This document shows, one piece after another, positions 7,983 through 15,831 of a DNA stretch of 64,000 nucleotides (position 1 is its first letter; each line of letters starts with the position of its first letter). Made by a program: the position numbers and the translations under genes. The notes under the pieces were generated by a model, which saw nothing but the letters and a program-made list of their open reading frames with translations, had not been told where the DNA came from and ran no database searches. Source of the DNA: Bog-473 sp963741995. GTDB taxonomy: Bacteria > Actinomycetota > Acidimicrobiia > Acidimicrobiales > RAAP-2. The stretch lies in the NCBI GenBank assembly GCA_963741995.1, contig CAVUKI010000001.1:310001-374000 (forward strand), written 5' to 3'.

Positions 7983-8834
7983 ATGGCGACCGTTGGCTTC
8001 GTCGGCCTCGGCAACATGGGCAGCGTCCTGGCGGGGAATCTCGTCGGCACCGGCCACGACGTGGTCAGCCACGACGTCACCGGGCCGGGGCGGAACCCGG
8101 CCGGGGCAGCGTTTGCCGAGGACCTGGCCCAGCTGGCGGGTCGCGCCGACATCGTCGTCCTGTGCCTGCCCGACGGCGCCGTGTCCGCGCGGGTGGCGAG
8201 GGAGATCGCCGTCGCCCCGGATCGGCGCGTGACTGCCGTGGTGGACACCTCGACCATCGGGGTCGCGGCGGCCCAGGCCATCGACGGTCTCTGCAGGGAG
8301 GGCGGCATCGGGTATGTCGACGCACCGGTGTCCGGCGGTGTCGCCGGAGCGAGAGCGCGGACGCTGTCGGTCATGTACGCGGGCCCGGACGCGACCTGCA
8401 GGGCGGTCGAGCCCGTGCTGACCGGGCTGAGCGACCGGCGGCGCCGGGTCGGCGAGCGGCCCGGCATGGCGCAGGCACTGAAGCTGGCCAACAACTTCCT
8501 CTCCGCCACGGCGCTGGCCGCCACCAGCGAAGCCATCGCGTTCGGCCTCTCGGTCGGTCTCGACATGGCGACCATGATTGAGGTGATCGACGGGTCGAGC
8601 GGGCAGAGCGCGGCCACCAGCGACAAGTTCCCGAATCATGTGCTGACCGGTCGCTACGGTGCCGGCTTCGCCAACTCGCTCATGTCGAAAGACCTGGAGC
8701 TCTACCTCGCCGCCGTGGACGCCCAGGGGGTGCCGTCGGTGCTCGGGAATGTGACGGCATCCGTGTGGGAGCGCTTTGCCGCCGAAGAACCGGGGGCCGA
8801 CTTCACGCGGATCTACCCGTTCGTGGCCGGATGA
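7983..8834 (+). CDS. NAD(P)-dependent beta-hydroxyacid dehydrogenase (3-hydroxyisobutyrate dehydrogenase-like)
   Basis: A 283-residue oxidoreductase. It opens with the Rossmann motif VGFVGLGNMGSVLAGNL, has the substrate-binding block DAPVSGGVAGAR (family DAPVSGG) and the catalytic lysine helix as LKLANNFLSATALAATSEA, with Lys in the K-x-x-N-N motif. All hallmarks of the 6-phosphogluconate/3-hydroxyisobutyrate dehydrogenase superfamily are present. ATG two bases after the preceding stop shows tight coupling. The context (isobutyryl-CoA mutase-like gene) suggests a C4 branched hydroxy acid, but tartronate semialdehyde reductase-type activity is also possible given the sugar-acid genes nearby. 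Confidence 0.85.
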   Translation: MATVGFVGLGNMGSVLAGNLVGTGHDVVSHDVTGPGRNPAGAAFAEDLAQLAGRADIVVLCLPDGAVSARVAREIAVAPDRRVTAVVDTSTIGVAAAQAIDGLCREGGIGYVDAPVSGGVAGARARTLSVMYAGPDATCRAVEPVLTGLSDRRRRVGERPGMAQALKLANNFLSATALAATSEAIAFGLSVGLDMATMIEVIDGSSGQSAATSDKFPNHVLTGRYGAGFANSLMSKDLELYLAAVDAQGVPSVLGNVTASVWERFAAEEPGADFTRIYPFVAG

Positions 8835-8895
8835 AGGGCGGGAGGCGCCGAACGTCGCGTAGCCTCCGCGTGAAAGATGAGTGGAGGTAGGACCG

Positions 8896-9087
8896 ATGCG
8901 AGTTGTGGTCGATTTCGATCTATGCGAGAGCAACGCGCTCTGTATGGGCCTGGCCCCGCAAGTGTTCGAGGTCAGGGACGATGATCTCCTCTACGTCCTC
9001 GACGAGAATCCCCCCGAAGAGCTGCGCGAGCAGGTGGAGGCCGCAGTGCGCACCTGTCCCAAGAACGCCATCTCCATAGTGGACTGA
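8896..9087 (+). CDS. [3Fe-4S] ferredoxin
   Basis: A 63-residue ferredoxin. Three cysteines, in CESNALC (C-x5-C) and RTCPKNAI, match the [3Fe-4S] ferredoxins that reduce bacterial cytochromes P450. The start is ATG at 8896, preceded by GGAGGTAGGACC. No P450 lies nearby; it follows the mutase/dehydrogenase genes after a 61-base gap and ends at a hairpin terminator, so it may serve a distant oxygenase or dehydrogenase. A second, paralogous ferredoxin at 45893 does sit next to a P450. Confidence 0.88.
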   Translation: MRVVVDFDLCESNALCMGLAPQVFEVRDDDLLYVLDENPPEELREQVEAAVRTCPKNAISIVD

Positions 9088-9089
9088 GG

Positions 9090-9109
9090 CCGCGCCGCCG
9101 CCGGCGCGG
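9090..9109. terminator. hairpin terminator between convergent genes
   Basis: CCGCGCC, six-base loop, GGCGCGG forms a seven-pair GC stem just after the ferredoxin stop and just before the stop of the opposing binding-protein gene. There is no T-tract. It could serve both directions. Confidence 0.5.
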
Positions 9110-9115
9110 TCCCTC

Positions 9116-10369
9116 CTACGAGGCGGTGCTGGTGCCCGGGATATCGGTACCGCAGAAGGGCTGGCTCGAGACGGCCACGAAGGACGTCTTCTCCGCCTTC
9201 ATGTACCACCCGCACGACTTCGCCAGGTCCTTCCCGAAATCGTTCGTGTAGTTGATGTTCTCTGGGAGCAACCCGTTGGCGTTGTAGCTCTTGATGCTGC
9301 GGAGCGCCTTGATGACGTCGGCGTGCGGGGCCGTCGGCCCGGCCATCTGCAGGCCCTTGATCATCAGGTCCGCCCCGAGCCATGACTCGTACTGGCTGAA
9401 GGACGGGAACTCGTTGCCGGTGAAGTGGGCGTACTTGTCCAGGGCCGCCTTCATCTGCTCGGTGCCGGCGTTCGGCAGGGAGAAGGGGCGGAACGTGGTG
9501 TCGAAGTAGCCACCCTGCACGGCCTGCCAGGCGGGGGTGCCGATGACCTGGGGGTCGTACCCCGTCGGGAACACCATGACCTTGGGCTTGACGCCCTCCT
9601 GCTGCAGTGCCGTCGCCAACGCGTCATTCGAGTTGTCGTCCAGGCCGGCGTAGTAGGCGTTGCAGCCCTTCTGCTTGGCCGTGAGCGCCGGGGTCGTCAT
9701 GGCCACCGAGCCGAACGGGATGGACGTGTCGAGCACGCCCGACTTGCCGCCCGCGTGTTCGAACGACAGGTTCGTCCCGATGGCGGACCGGCTCGAGGAC
9801 GGCGAGATGCCGTACCCGTACGAGCAGAGGACCGTGCCGCCGTGCGCCTTCATGAAGGCGCCGATGCCCGTGTTCACCGGGTACTTGATGTTGAGGCTGC
9901 CCACATCGGAGGCGAACATGTTCGTGAACCCTGGCGTGCCCCACTCCGGCCCGTCGAAGAACCCACCGGTCACCGGAAGACCGGCCTGCTGCGGGTACTT
10001 GTCAGCCAGGAAGAACAGGGGGCTGTCCGACACGATGCCCGCCGGGTTCTTGGAGACGGCGTCCTGGACGGCCGTGGCGATCTCCGTGGGGCTGGTCTGG
10101 TCGTCGAGGACCACGCCGTTGATTTTGTGACCGTCGATCCCGCCCTCCGCGTTCTGCAGGGCGACCCGGGCGTCGAAGCCGGCCGGCGCATCGCTGAATT
10201 CCGACGATCCTTCGCCTGTCAGGGACGTGATCATGACGAGGGTGATGGGTGAGCCCGACGCTGCCGCACCGGCCACTCCGCCGGCCAGGCTCGTGATGCC
10301 GGCCCCCGCGGTGAAGGCGAGCGCTGCCAGCCCCAACCTGCCCTTCTGCCTGCCCGACGCTTTCCCCAT
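9116..10369 (-). CDS. ABC transporter substrate-binding protein, branched-chain amino acid type
   Basis: Periplasmic-binding-protein fold (Peripla_BP_6 type), 417 residues. Residues 1-37 form a secretion signal: positive KASGRQKGRLG, hydrophobic AALAFTAGAGITSLAGG, then AGAAASG. The mature domain begins ITLVMITSLTGEGSSEF and includes LQNAEGGIDGHKINGVVLDD, a hallmark of LivJ-like proteins. GGGGAGGAAAACAGT precedes ATG at 10369. No permease or ATPase gene adjoins it, so it is an orphan receptor that may feed the Liv-type importer at 29-34 kb or act with another transporter. The ligand is unknown. Confidence 0.87.
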   Translation of the reverse strand: MGKASGRQKGRLGLAALAFTAGAGITSLAGGVAGAAASGSPITLVMITSLTGEGSSEFSDAPAGFDARVALQNAEGGIDGHKINGVVLDDQTSPTEIATAVQDAVSKNPAGIVSDSPLFFLADKYPQQAGLPVTGGFFDGPEWGTPGFTNMFASDVGSLNIKYPVNTGIGAFMKAHGGTVLCSYGYGISPSSSRSAIGTNLSFEHAGGKSGVLDTSIPFGSVAMTTPALTAKQKGCNAYYAGLDDNSNDALATALQQEGVKPKVMVFPTGYDPQVIGTPAWQAVQGGYFDTTFRPFSLPNAGTEQMKAALDKYAHFTGNEFPSFSQYESWLGADLMIKGLQMAGPTAPHADVIKALRSIKSYNANGLLPENINYTNDFGKDLAKSCGWYMKAEKTSFVAVSSQPFCGTDIPGTSTAS

Positions 10370-10449
10370 TACTGTTTTCCTCCCCAGGAAGTGCCATCCG
10401 ATGCCAAATCGGGACCCTAGGCATACACGCCCTGAGCACCCCGTGTCGG

Positions 10450-11169
10450 TCAGCCCCCTGCGACCTGGACTAACGCGCGTGTCACTTTCTCGGGCTCGGT
10501 GATCATCAGGTCGTGGCCGGTGTCGATATCCCAGAGCCGGCCGTCGGCGCGGGCCCGATCCAGGAGGGCCTTGTCGCGGGTGGCCAGCGTCGAGGTGCAG
10601 ACGATGTGGTACTGCGGAATGGCCCACAACGCGTCCTCGTTGTCGAGGTCGAGCGGCTGCTCGAAGCACTGCCAGGGGTGCGCGGTGAGGCGCTCGGCCA
10701 TCCAGGCCAGGTCGTCGGGGTCGGTGACGCCGTAGAGCAGGCCGGCATCCGGGGCCGGCAGGAGGACCAGCTCCATCCCGTCACGGACTTCGCCGAAGGG
10801 GCGCACCGCATTGATGACGGGACCGGCGACGTCGGCCAGCGACTGTCCGTTGACGGGATTGGCGGCATCGAGGAAAACGAGTCGTCCGACCCGCTCGGGT
10901 ACCCGGTCGGCCGTGCCCGTGATCACCATGCCGCCGTAGCTGTGCCCGACCAGGATGACGTCGCGCAGGTCCTCGAACTCGAGCACCGCCGCAATGTCCT
11001 CGATGTGGCGGTGCAGGTCCACGTCGGCGTTCAGCAGGTGGGCCCGCTCGCCCAGGCCCGTCATGGTCGGTGCGTAGACGATGTGGCCCAGGGCCTGCAG
11101 GAGGCGGGCCACCCGCTGGTAGCACCAGCCGCCGTGGCCGCCGCCGTGCACCAGCACATAGGTCGCCAT
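10450..11169 (-). CDS. alpha/beta hydrolase
   Basis: A 239-residue hydrolase. It begins YVLVHGGGHGGWCYQRVARLL (oxyanion HGGG loop), has the nucleophile elbow LVGHSYGGMV (Ser of GHSYGG), and a C-terminal histidine in DTGHDLMITEPEKV. Together these give the Ser-Asp-His triad of the EstA/salicylate-esterase-like small hydrolases. GGAGGAGAGGCAG precedes the ATG. It stands alone, 80 bases from the binding protein in the same orientation. A class A LacI operator lies about 100 bases upstream, but that site more likely belonged to the divergent GH2 remnant. Substrate unknown. Confidence 0.88.
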   Translation of the reverse strand: MATYVLVHGGGHGGWCYQRVARLLQALGHIVYAPTMTGLGERAHLLNADVDLHRHIEDIAAVLEFEDLRDVILVGHSYGGMVITGTADRVPERVGRLVFLDAANPVNGQSLADVAGPVINAVRPFGEVRDGMELVLLPAPDAGLLYGVTDPDDLAWMAERLTAHPWQCFEQPLDLDNEDALWAIPQYHIVCTSTLATRDKALLDRARADGRLWDIDTGHDLMITEPEKVTRALVQVAGG

Positions 11170-11271
11170 CTGCCTCTCCTCCCGCGCCGTCGTGCGGACG
11201 CCGCTGCCGGTCAAGGTAACACCACCATTTGTCCCACGAGCTTGCGCTCGAGACGAGGGTCCCGGGAGCGA

Positions 11272-11285
11272 TGGTAGCGATAACA
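11272..11285. promoter_or_regulatory. LacI-type operator, class A site 3
   Basis: TGGTAGCGATAACA matches TGnnAnCGnTnnCA and, with flank, ends in the same ACATC as sites 1 and 2. It lies 27 bases before the ATG of a glycoside-hydrolase remnant at 11312, so the operator has outlived its gene. It could still influence the divergent hydrolase that starts at 11169. Confidence 0.55.
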
Positions 11286-11311
11286 TCCCTGGTGGCATAG
11301 GATGCCGGCCC

Positions 11312-11653
11312 ATGCGCCGGATGCCTTTCAACGATGGCTGGAGAGTTGGGACCAAGGCCCACTCGTTCATGGAGATGATCGTCGGTGGATCCGATCCGGG
11401 GTCTGCGCATCAACGGGGAGCCGTTCCTTCTCCGTGGCGCCTGCGTGCACCACGACAACGGCCTGCTCGGTGCGGCCACCATCGTCCGTGCCGAGAAGAA
11501 TTGCGTGGGGCGAACGTCCCGGCGGAGTTGCACGTCCTGGAGGCCGGCGGTCACGGGGGATTCTTCGGCCTGGCGCCCGAGGATCAGGCAGTCCAGCGTG
11601 ACCTCACGCGGTTCGTCGATCACCACTGGGGGACTGCCTCGCTGAGTTCCTGA
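11312..11653 (+). pseudogene. decayed GH2 glycosidase / sugar-esterase remnant
   Basis: Three recognisable pieces in two frames. From 11312: MRRMPFNDGWRVGTKAHSF, a typical N-terminus of a GH2 beta-glycosidase. From 11385 in another frame: VDPIRGLRINGEPFLLRGA then CVHHDNGLLGAATIVRAE, the conserved GH2 sandwich-to-barrel block. From about 11510, back in the first frame: RGANVPAELHVLEAGGHGG then FFGLAPEDQAVQRDLTRFVDHHW, the C-terminus of an alpha/beta-hydrolase sugar esterase with its catalytic histidine. Large internal deletions must have removed most of a GH2 gene and of the next gene. A class A LacI operator still lies upstream. This is a genuine deletion product, not a single-base error. Confidence 0.7.
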
Positions 11654-11702
11654 CCGGGCGGCGCCCAAAGGAGACCCGTCGTCATGGAGATATGTTGAGC
11701 CC

Positions 11703-12080
11703 ATGCCGATGCCGAAGCGGTCAAGTGTCGATGACTATTTCGCGCAGCTCGAGGACGTGCAGCGACCCCACCTCGAGGCGCTCCGAGAGCTGAGTGTGGA
11801 AGTCGATCCCGAGGCACGAGAGGTACTCAAGTGGAACCTTCCGGTCTACGTCCGCGGAGAGAACACGAACCAATGGATGCTTCAGAACTTCAAGCACCAC
11901 TGCTCACTCCGATTTTCTCCGGAGTTCTTCGCCGGCCAGAAGGCTGTGGTCGACGCAGCCGGTTATGAGTTCGGCGAGGGGTTCATCAAAATGCCGTACA
12001 AGCGGGAGCTGCCGACCGAGCTCGTGAAGACGCTGATGCGGGCACGGGTGCGCGAGTTCGAAGCACAGCAGACGAGCTAG
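11703..12080 (+). CDS. DUF1801 domain protein
   Basis: A 125-residue protein of the DUF1801/YdhG type (iron-chaperone-like fold). SSVDDYFAQLEDVQRPHLEALRELS at the N-terminus, EVLKWNLPVYV (family W-x-x-P-x-Y) and FSPEFFAGQKAVVDAAGYEFGEGFIKMPY support it. ATG at 11703 opens the conserved region. Base composition is lower in GC than the flanking sugar genes, and it is the first of a run of unrelated small genes to 14.7 kb that interrupts the sugar region. Biochemical role unknown. Confidence 0.8.
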   Translation: MPMPKRSSVDDYFAQLEDVQRPHLEALRELSVEVDPEAREVLKWNLPVYVRGENTNQWMLQNFKHHCSLRFSPEFFAGQKAVVDAAGYEFGEGFIKMPYKRELPTELVKTLMRARVREFEAQQTS

Positions 12081-12200
12081 CTGTCGGCCGTCACGTGGCC
12101 GGTCTTCTGCGTCAGCCAGGCTCCTTGCCAACGGCGGGCTGGCCGTCGGTCGTCGTGACGCAGAAGATGCCCGGACCTTCAGACGGGTTGGCTCATGGCG

Positions 12201-12458
12201 CTACGCCAGCCGTTTGGCTCGCTCCAAGCCGCGTGAGCTGTAGACGTCGTCGGGAAAGACGGCTTCCCAGGCATCGCGGACCCCACGGAAGTCATCGCTC
12301 GGCCCATAGGCGGCGCGTGCAGCGGCGACCACCTCGACCCGACGTGCCGCCACAACAGCACCCGAGTCGTATTCCAATTGGTTGTCGATCTGGGCGATCG
12401 CCTCGGCGAAGCGGGCGTTGTGCCCTATCAAGCGAGCTGAGTTGGCGGGAGGCGTCAT
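12201..12458 (-). CDS. hypothetical protein
   Basis: An 85-residue, mostly helical, soluble protein with a mid-protein IAQIDNQLEYDSGAVVAARR segment; no family recognised. ATG at 12458 has AAGGAA about seven bases upstream, which supports it as a gene. It has no close partner on its strand. Bases 12459-12742 between it and the acetyltransferase hold no further gene that I can support. Confidence 0.5.
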   Translation of the reverse strand: MTPPANSARLIGHNARFAEAIAQIDNQLEYDSGAVVAARRVEVVAAARAAYGPSDDFRGVRDAWEAVFPDDVYSSRGLERAKRLA

Positions 12459-12742
12459 GACTATTCCTTGTCTGGCGTGAGCGGGAGGGACAATTCGTGC
12501 GTATTCCCGAAGGGATTGGCCGAAGTTCCGTGGGCGGCGGGGAAGCTACAACGTAGCGCCCGATGCAGACGACCATGGATGCAAACAGAGGGGCAGTACA
12601 CACACTCGCGAGGGCGGGGCCTGGCCCCAGTACTTGGTTCAGATCACGGAGTTCTATTGGGGGCGACGCCAGCATCCGAGTGTCGGACGTGGCGACGGCC
12701 TAGCCTCGTCAGTCCCCATGGCCGGAGGATTTGAGGGTCGGG

Positions 12743-13283
12743 ATGGATGAAAGTCAGTGGATCGGCGTCAGATCGCCGGAGTTCCGCGCCATTTCCGAGC
12801 GCATCAAGGTGGCGACCCGACTGTCCTCCAAGCTGAGCGGATACTGCTGGGACGAGCCGGAGTTGGTCCGAGGAGTATTCGAGGAGTTGATCGGCAAGCC
12901 CGTTGGTGACTACTTCCACCTCATCCCGCCCTTCTATGCGGACTACGGACTGAACATCACCGTTGGTCGGGCCGTCTTCATCGGCTACGAGTGCATGTTC
13001 ACCGGACACGGAGCCATCGACATCGCCGACGAGGTGATGATCGCCAACAAGGTCAACATGGTCACGGCCGGCCACCCTGTCGAGCCCGACAAGACGGGCC
13101 TACATCACGGTGGAGCCGATCGCAGTCGAGAGGAACGTGTGGATCGGAACCGCTGCCACGATCTTGCCCGGTGTAACCATCGGCGCTGATTCCGTCGTCG
13201 CTGCCGGCGCGGTCGTGACGCACGACGTCCCTCCAGCGACTCTTGTGGCGGGAGTGCCAGCGCCGGTCATCAGGCATTTGTAG
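12743..13283 (+). pseudogene. maltose/galactoside O-acetyltransferase-like, frameshifted
   Basis: Left-handed beta-helix acyltransferase of the LacA/Maa type. The N-terminal helical domain (ELVRGVFEELIGKPVGDYF) and hexapeptide coils (NITVGRAVFIGYECMFTGHGAID, MVTAGHPVEP) run in one frame to about 13095. From 13101 the next frame continues ITVEPIAVERNVWIG, then ILPGVTIGADSVVAAGAVVTHD and ends in VIRHL at 13283. One extra base near 13091-13100 explains the break; residues on both sides are well conserved, so a sequencing error is as likely as inactivation. The family acetylates sugars with acetyl-CoA. Confidence 0.75.
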
Positions 13284-13352
13284 TGGATTGGCGGGTCCCC
13301 AACCGAATGAGTCCATCATCAACGCACACCCACTCATCGAGGAGTTGGTGGC

Positions 13353-13739
13353 TTACGTATGGGGACTTGCTGCTCGGTCTTGTTGGAGTTCGATCGTGTT
13401 CCCAGCTGGGTCGTTGATCCAAATCTGAACCGTGCCCGCCCCTTGCACGGCTCGCTCATAGGGGATCTTGCGGTCCTCGAGTTCAGCGATGGCCTTGTCG
13501 AGATCGTCGACTGCCACGCAGTAGTGGTTCCCGGTCGTGTCGATGCGCGTTCCCTGCGGCGGCGCACCGACGACGTGCAGCTCTTGATCGGAAACGTCGA
13601 ACCAGTGGCCAGGGATGCCAGGAATATCCGGGCGTTCCTTTGAGTCCAGCCCGAACAGCCCGTCGTAGAACGCGACCATCTCGGTCAGCGGAGTGTCGTT
13701 GCAGTTCACCGACACGTGGTGAAACCTTGTGACCTTCAC
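13353..13739 (-). CDS. VOC family (glyoxalase/bleomycin-resistance fold) protein
   Basis: A 128-residue single-module vicinal-oxygen-chelate protein. FHHVSVNCNDTP near the start gives the first metal-ligand histidine, HYCVAVDDLDKAIAELE the second-half histidine strand and WINDPAGNTIELQQ the terminal glutamate. GTG at 13739 follows GGAGGCGAACC. It could be a lyase, isomerase or dioxygenase acting on a small hydroxylated substrate; nothing nearby decides. It is a single gene, on the strand opposite to its neighbours. Confidence 0.85.
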   Translation of the reverse strand: MKVTRFHHVSVNCNDTPLTEMVAFYDGLFGLDSKERPDIPGIPGHWFDVSDQELHVVGAPPQGTRIDTTGNHYCVAVDDLDKAIAELEDRKIPYERAVQGAGTVQIWINDPAGNTIELQQDRAASPHT

Positions 13740-14007
13740 GGTTCGCCTCCGGTGGTAGATGCCTTCAAGATTGCCCGCCGCCCAGGAACGGTATCGCAGA
13801 CGTCCTTTGGTGTGTACGCCGGTCCGAGGTCGCCGCCTGCCCCCGAGTGGGCTCAGTCACAGGATCCCGAGAACTGACGCACCCTCCACCGACTCGGTGG
13901 CGAAACCGTAGGGCTCCCCGGGGAGTCGATCACTGGAGGGCCCTGCGTCTGAGCAGGGCGAGCCAAAAGAGGTTCAAGCCGATCGTCGTCACAGACGATG
14001 TTCCAAC
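13740..14007. other. intergenic stretch with three short hairpins
   Basis: No gene supported. It contains CCACCG-ACT-CGGTGG (about 13887-13901), a perfect 12-base palindrome CTCCCCGGGGAG (13914-13925) and GCCCTG-N8-CAGGGC (13940-13959). These lack T-tracts and do not fold into a tRNA. They might terminate or regulate flanking transcripts. Confidence 0.35.
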
Positions 14008-14142
14008 ATGGATCTCGTCAAGGCGGACTCGGGCACAGAAATCGCAAGCCAGGTCTCGAAAAGGTGGTGGCGGCAGACGGTGCTCACGAGCTGCGTTCTG
14101 GCTGCATGCCTCGCGTTGATCGCTCTCTTGACACTGTTCTAA
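14008..14142 (+). CDS. possible small single-pass membrane protein
   Basis: A 44-codon reading frame: polar N-terminus (MDLVKADSGTEIASQVSK), a positive RWWRQ, then one hydrophobic segment (TVLTSCVLAACLALIALL) to the C-terminus. The N-in, C-terminal-anchor layout obeys the positive-inside rule, which a chance frame would rarely do. No Shine-Dalgarno is obvious and no homologue is recognised, so it remains tentative. Confidence 0.3.
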   Translation: MDLVKADSGTEIASQVSKRWWRQTVLTSCVLAACLALIALLTLF

Positions 14143-14225
14143 GACGAGTCATCGGTCATCGGCCGCCGCTACGTCTCTGTTGACTCTGCCGGCCGGAAGG
14201 ACACCGCCGGATACGGTTTCGCTCC

Positions 14226-14738
14226 ATGCCACAGGCCCTGGCCGACCTGGTCGGTCCCGATCTACGCGTGCTCTTCTGTGGGATCAATCCTGGGAAGCGC
14301 TCGGGAGAGCTCGGGCTGCATTTCGCACGCCCGGGAAACCGTTTATGGAGGTTGCTCTCGGCCGGTGGGTTCACCGAATCAGTTCTCCCGCCTGCCGACC
14401 AGCACATCCTGCCTGAGCTCGGGGTTGGCATCACGAACCTCGTGGGGCGAGTGACGGCCGCCGCCGGCGAGCTGAGCGCTTCCGAGCTGCGTGTTGGTGC
14501 AGCGGAGCTCAGGGACAAGGTGGAGAAGCTGCGGCCTGGCTTCGTCGCGGTGCTGGGGCTGCAGGCGTATCGGACGGCTTTTCGCAGACCCCGAGCAACA
14601 ATCGGCCGTCAGCCCGAGTCTCTCGGCGATGCCATTCTCTGGCTCCTCCCCAACCCGAGCGGCCTGCAGGCGCGCTATCAGATGCCTGAGATGGAGGAGA
14701 TGTACCGATCGCTCTTCGTCGCCACAGAAACGACCTGA
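14226..14738 (+). CDS. mug: G/U mismatch-specific DNA glycosylase
   Basis: A 170-residue uracil-DNA-glycosylase superfamily protein of the Mug/TDG type that removes uracil (or thymine) opposite guanine. LFCGINPGKRSGELGLHFA carries the catalytic GINPG motif, with Asn activating water; NLVGRVTAAAGELS is typical of Mug; LLPNPSGLQAR is the second, intercalating NPSG motif. Length equals E. coli Mug. The start ATG is close to the conserved start of the fold. It stands alone in a patch of unrelated genes. Confidence 0.9.
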   Translation: MPQALADLVGPDLRVLFCGINPGKRSGELGLHFARPGNRLWRLLSAGGFTESVLPPADQHILPELGVGITNLVGRVTAAAGELSASELRVGAAELRDKVEKLRPGFVAVLGLQAYRTAFRRPRATIGRQPESLGDAILWLLPNPSGLQARYQMPEMEEMYRSLFVATETT

Positions 14739-14756
14739 TCATGGCCGGCCGCGTCT

Positions 14757-15767
14757 TCAGGGAGGCGGTGCGGTGCTGGCGCGCACGACGAGCTCTGCCG
14801 GGACGGTGACGTGGGGCTCTAGAGGGTCGCCGTCGGCGAGCGAGAGCAGCAGCTGGACGCTGCGGCGGCCGACCTCGCCGAGGTCTTGACGGATGGTGGT
14901 GAGCGGCGGCAGGAAGTACCCCGATTCGGGCGTGTCGTCGAATCCGACCACGCTGACGTCCTCGGGGACCCTGCGACCGGCATCGTGCAGCCCGCGGATC
15001 ACTCCGAGGGCCGTTTGGTCGTTGGCGGCGAAGATGGCGGTGACGTCAGCGTCACGAGCCAGGCGCGTCCCCGCGTCGTAGCCGCGGCGGGCGCTCCAGT
15101 CGCCGGCCACGGGTCGACCACGCGGAGCGGGGTGCGCCCGGAGGGCATCGGACCAGCCCCGCATGCGAGCGGTGGCATCGACCCAGGTCTGCGGACCGGT
15201 CACATGGTGCACGGTGCGGTGCCCGAGGTCGAGCAGGTGCCGGGTCGCCATCCGCGCGCCCTCGATCTGGTCGATGGTGACCGTCGGTGCGCCAATGGAA
15301 GGGTCACTGCCAACCACCACGAGTGGCATGTCGCCATTGAGCTCGGTCACGGCTTGAATGACGCGCCGAACCGGGGCGACAATGATGACCCCTTGGACGT
15401 GGAAGGCCCGCAGCCGGTGGAGTGTGGACGCCAGATCGTTGCCGCTCTTGTTGAGCGTGACGAAGCTCACCACATGGCCCGCCTGGCGCGCCGCGGCCTC
15501 AATGCCGAACAGCATGTGCGAGGGGCCGAATTGCTCAGTCTCGACGGCCATGACTCCCAACGTCCGCGAACGTCCGCCGGCGAGGACGCGTGCGGCGGTG
15601 TTCGCCTGATAGCCCAGAGCGGTGACCGCCTGTCCCACCCGGACCCGGGTCTCGTCGGTCACGCCCGCGAACCCGTTCAACACGCGGGAGACCGTCATGA
15701 CGGAGACGCCGGCCTGCTTAGCGACATCAGCCATGACGGCGCGGCGTGTTGGCGCGTCAGCCGTCAT
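14757..15767 (-). CDS. LacI family transcriptional regulator, probably of the xylose/plant-sugar regulon
   Basis: A 336-residue repressor: helix-turn-helix MADVAKQAGVSVMTVSRVLN at residues 12-31, hinge with NTAARVLAGG, then a sugar-binding periplasmic-type domain (TLGVMAVETEQFGPS through VSVVGFDDTPESGYFLPPLT). ATG at 15767 lies just before the DNA-binding domain. It follows xylB on the same strand after 64 bases. Its probable operators are the four TGnnAnCGnTnnCA sites at 35, 2649, 11272 and 18485, the last in front of xylA; the pairing is inferred from position. Xylose or a xylo-oligosaccharide would be the natural inducer. Confidence 0.9.
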   Translation of the reverse strand: MTADAPTRRAVMADVAKQAGVSVMTVSRVLNGFAGVTDETRVRVGQAVTALGYQANTAARVLAGGRSRTLGVMAVETEQFGPSHMLFGIEAAARQAGHVVSFVTLNKSGNDLASTLHRLRAFHVQGVIIVAPVRRVIQAVTELNGDMPLVVVGSDPSIGAPTVTIDQIEGARMATRHLLDLGHRTVHHVTGPQTWVDATARMRGWSDALRAHPAPRGRPVAGDWSARRGYDAGTRLARDADVTAIFAANDQTALGVIRGLHDAGRRVPEDVSVVGFDDTPESGYFLPPLTTIRQDLGEVGRRSVQLLLSLADGDPLEPHVTVPAELVVRASTAPPP

Positions 15768-15831
15768 GCCATCGGGTCCGTCCCGATCAGGGGGTCGGGG
15801 TGAAAGCCTGCGATGACCGGGTCGCGGTACG

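Noticed and set aside
13870..13960. tRNA-like set of hairpins
   Set aside because: Stems do not give a seven-base acceptor, anticodon loop or T-arm GGTTC motif; only isolated GC hairpins remain.
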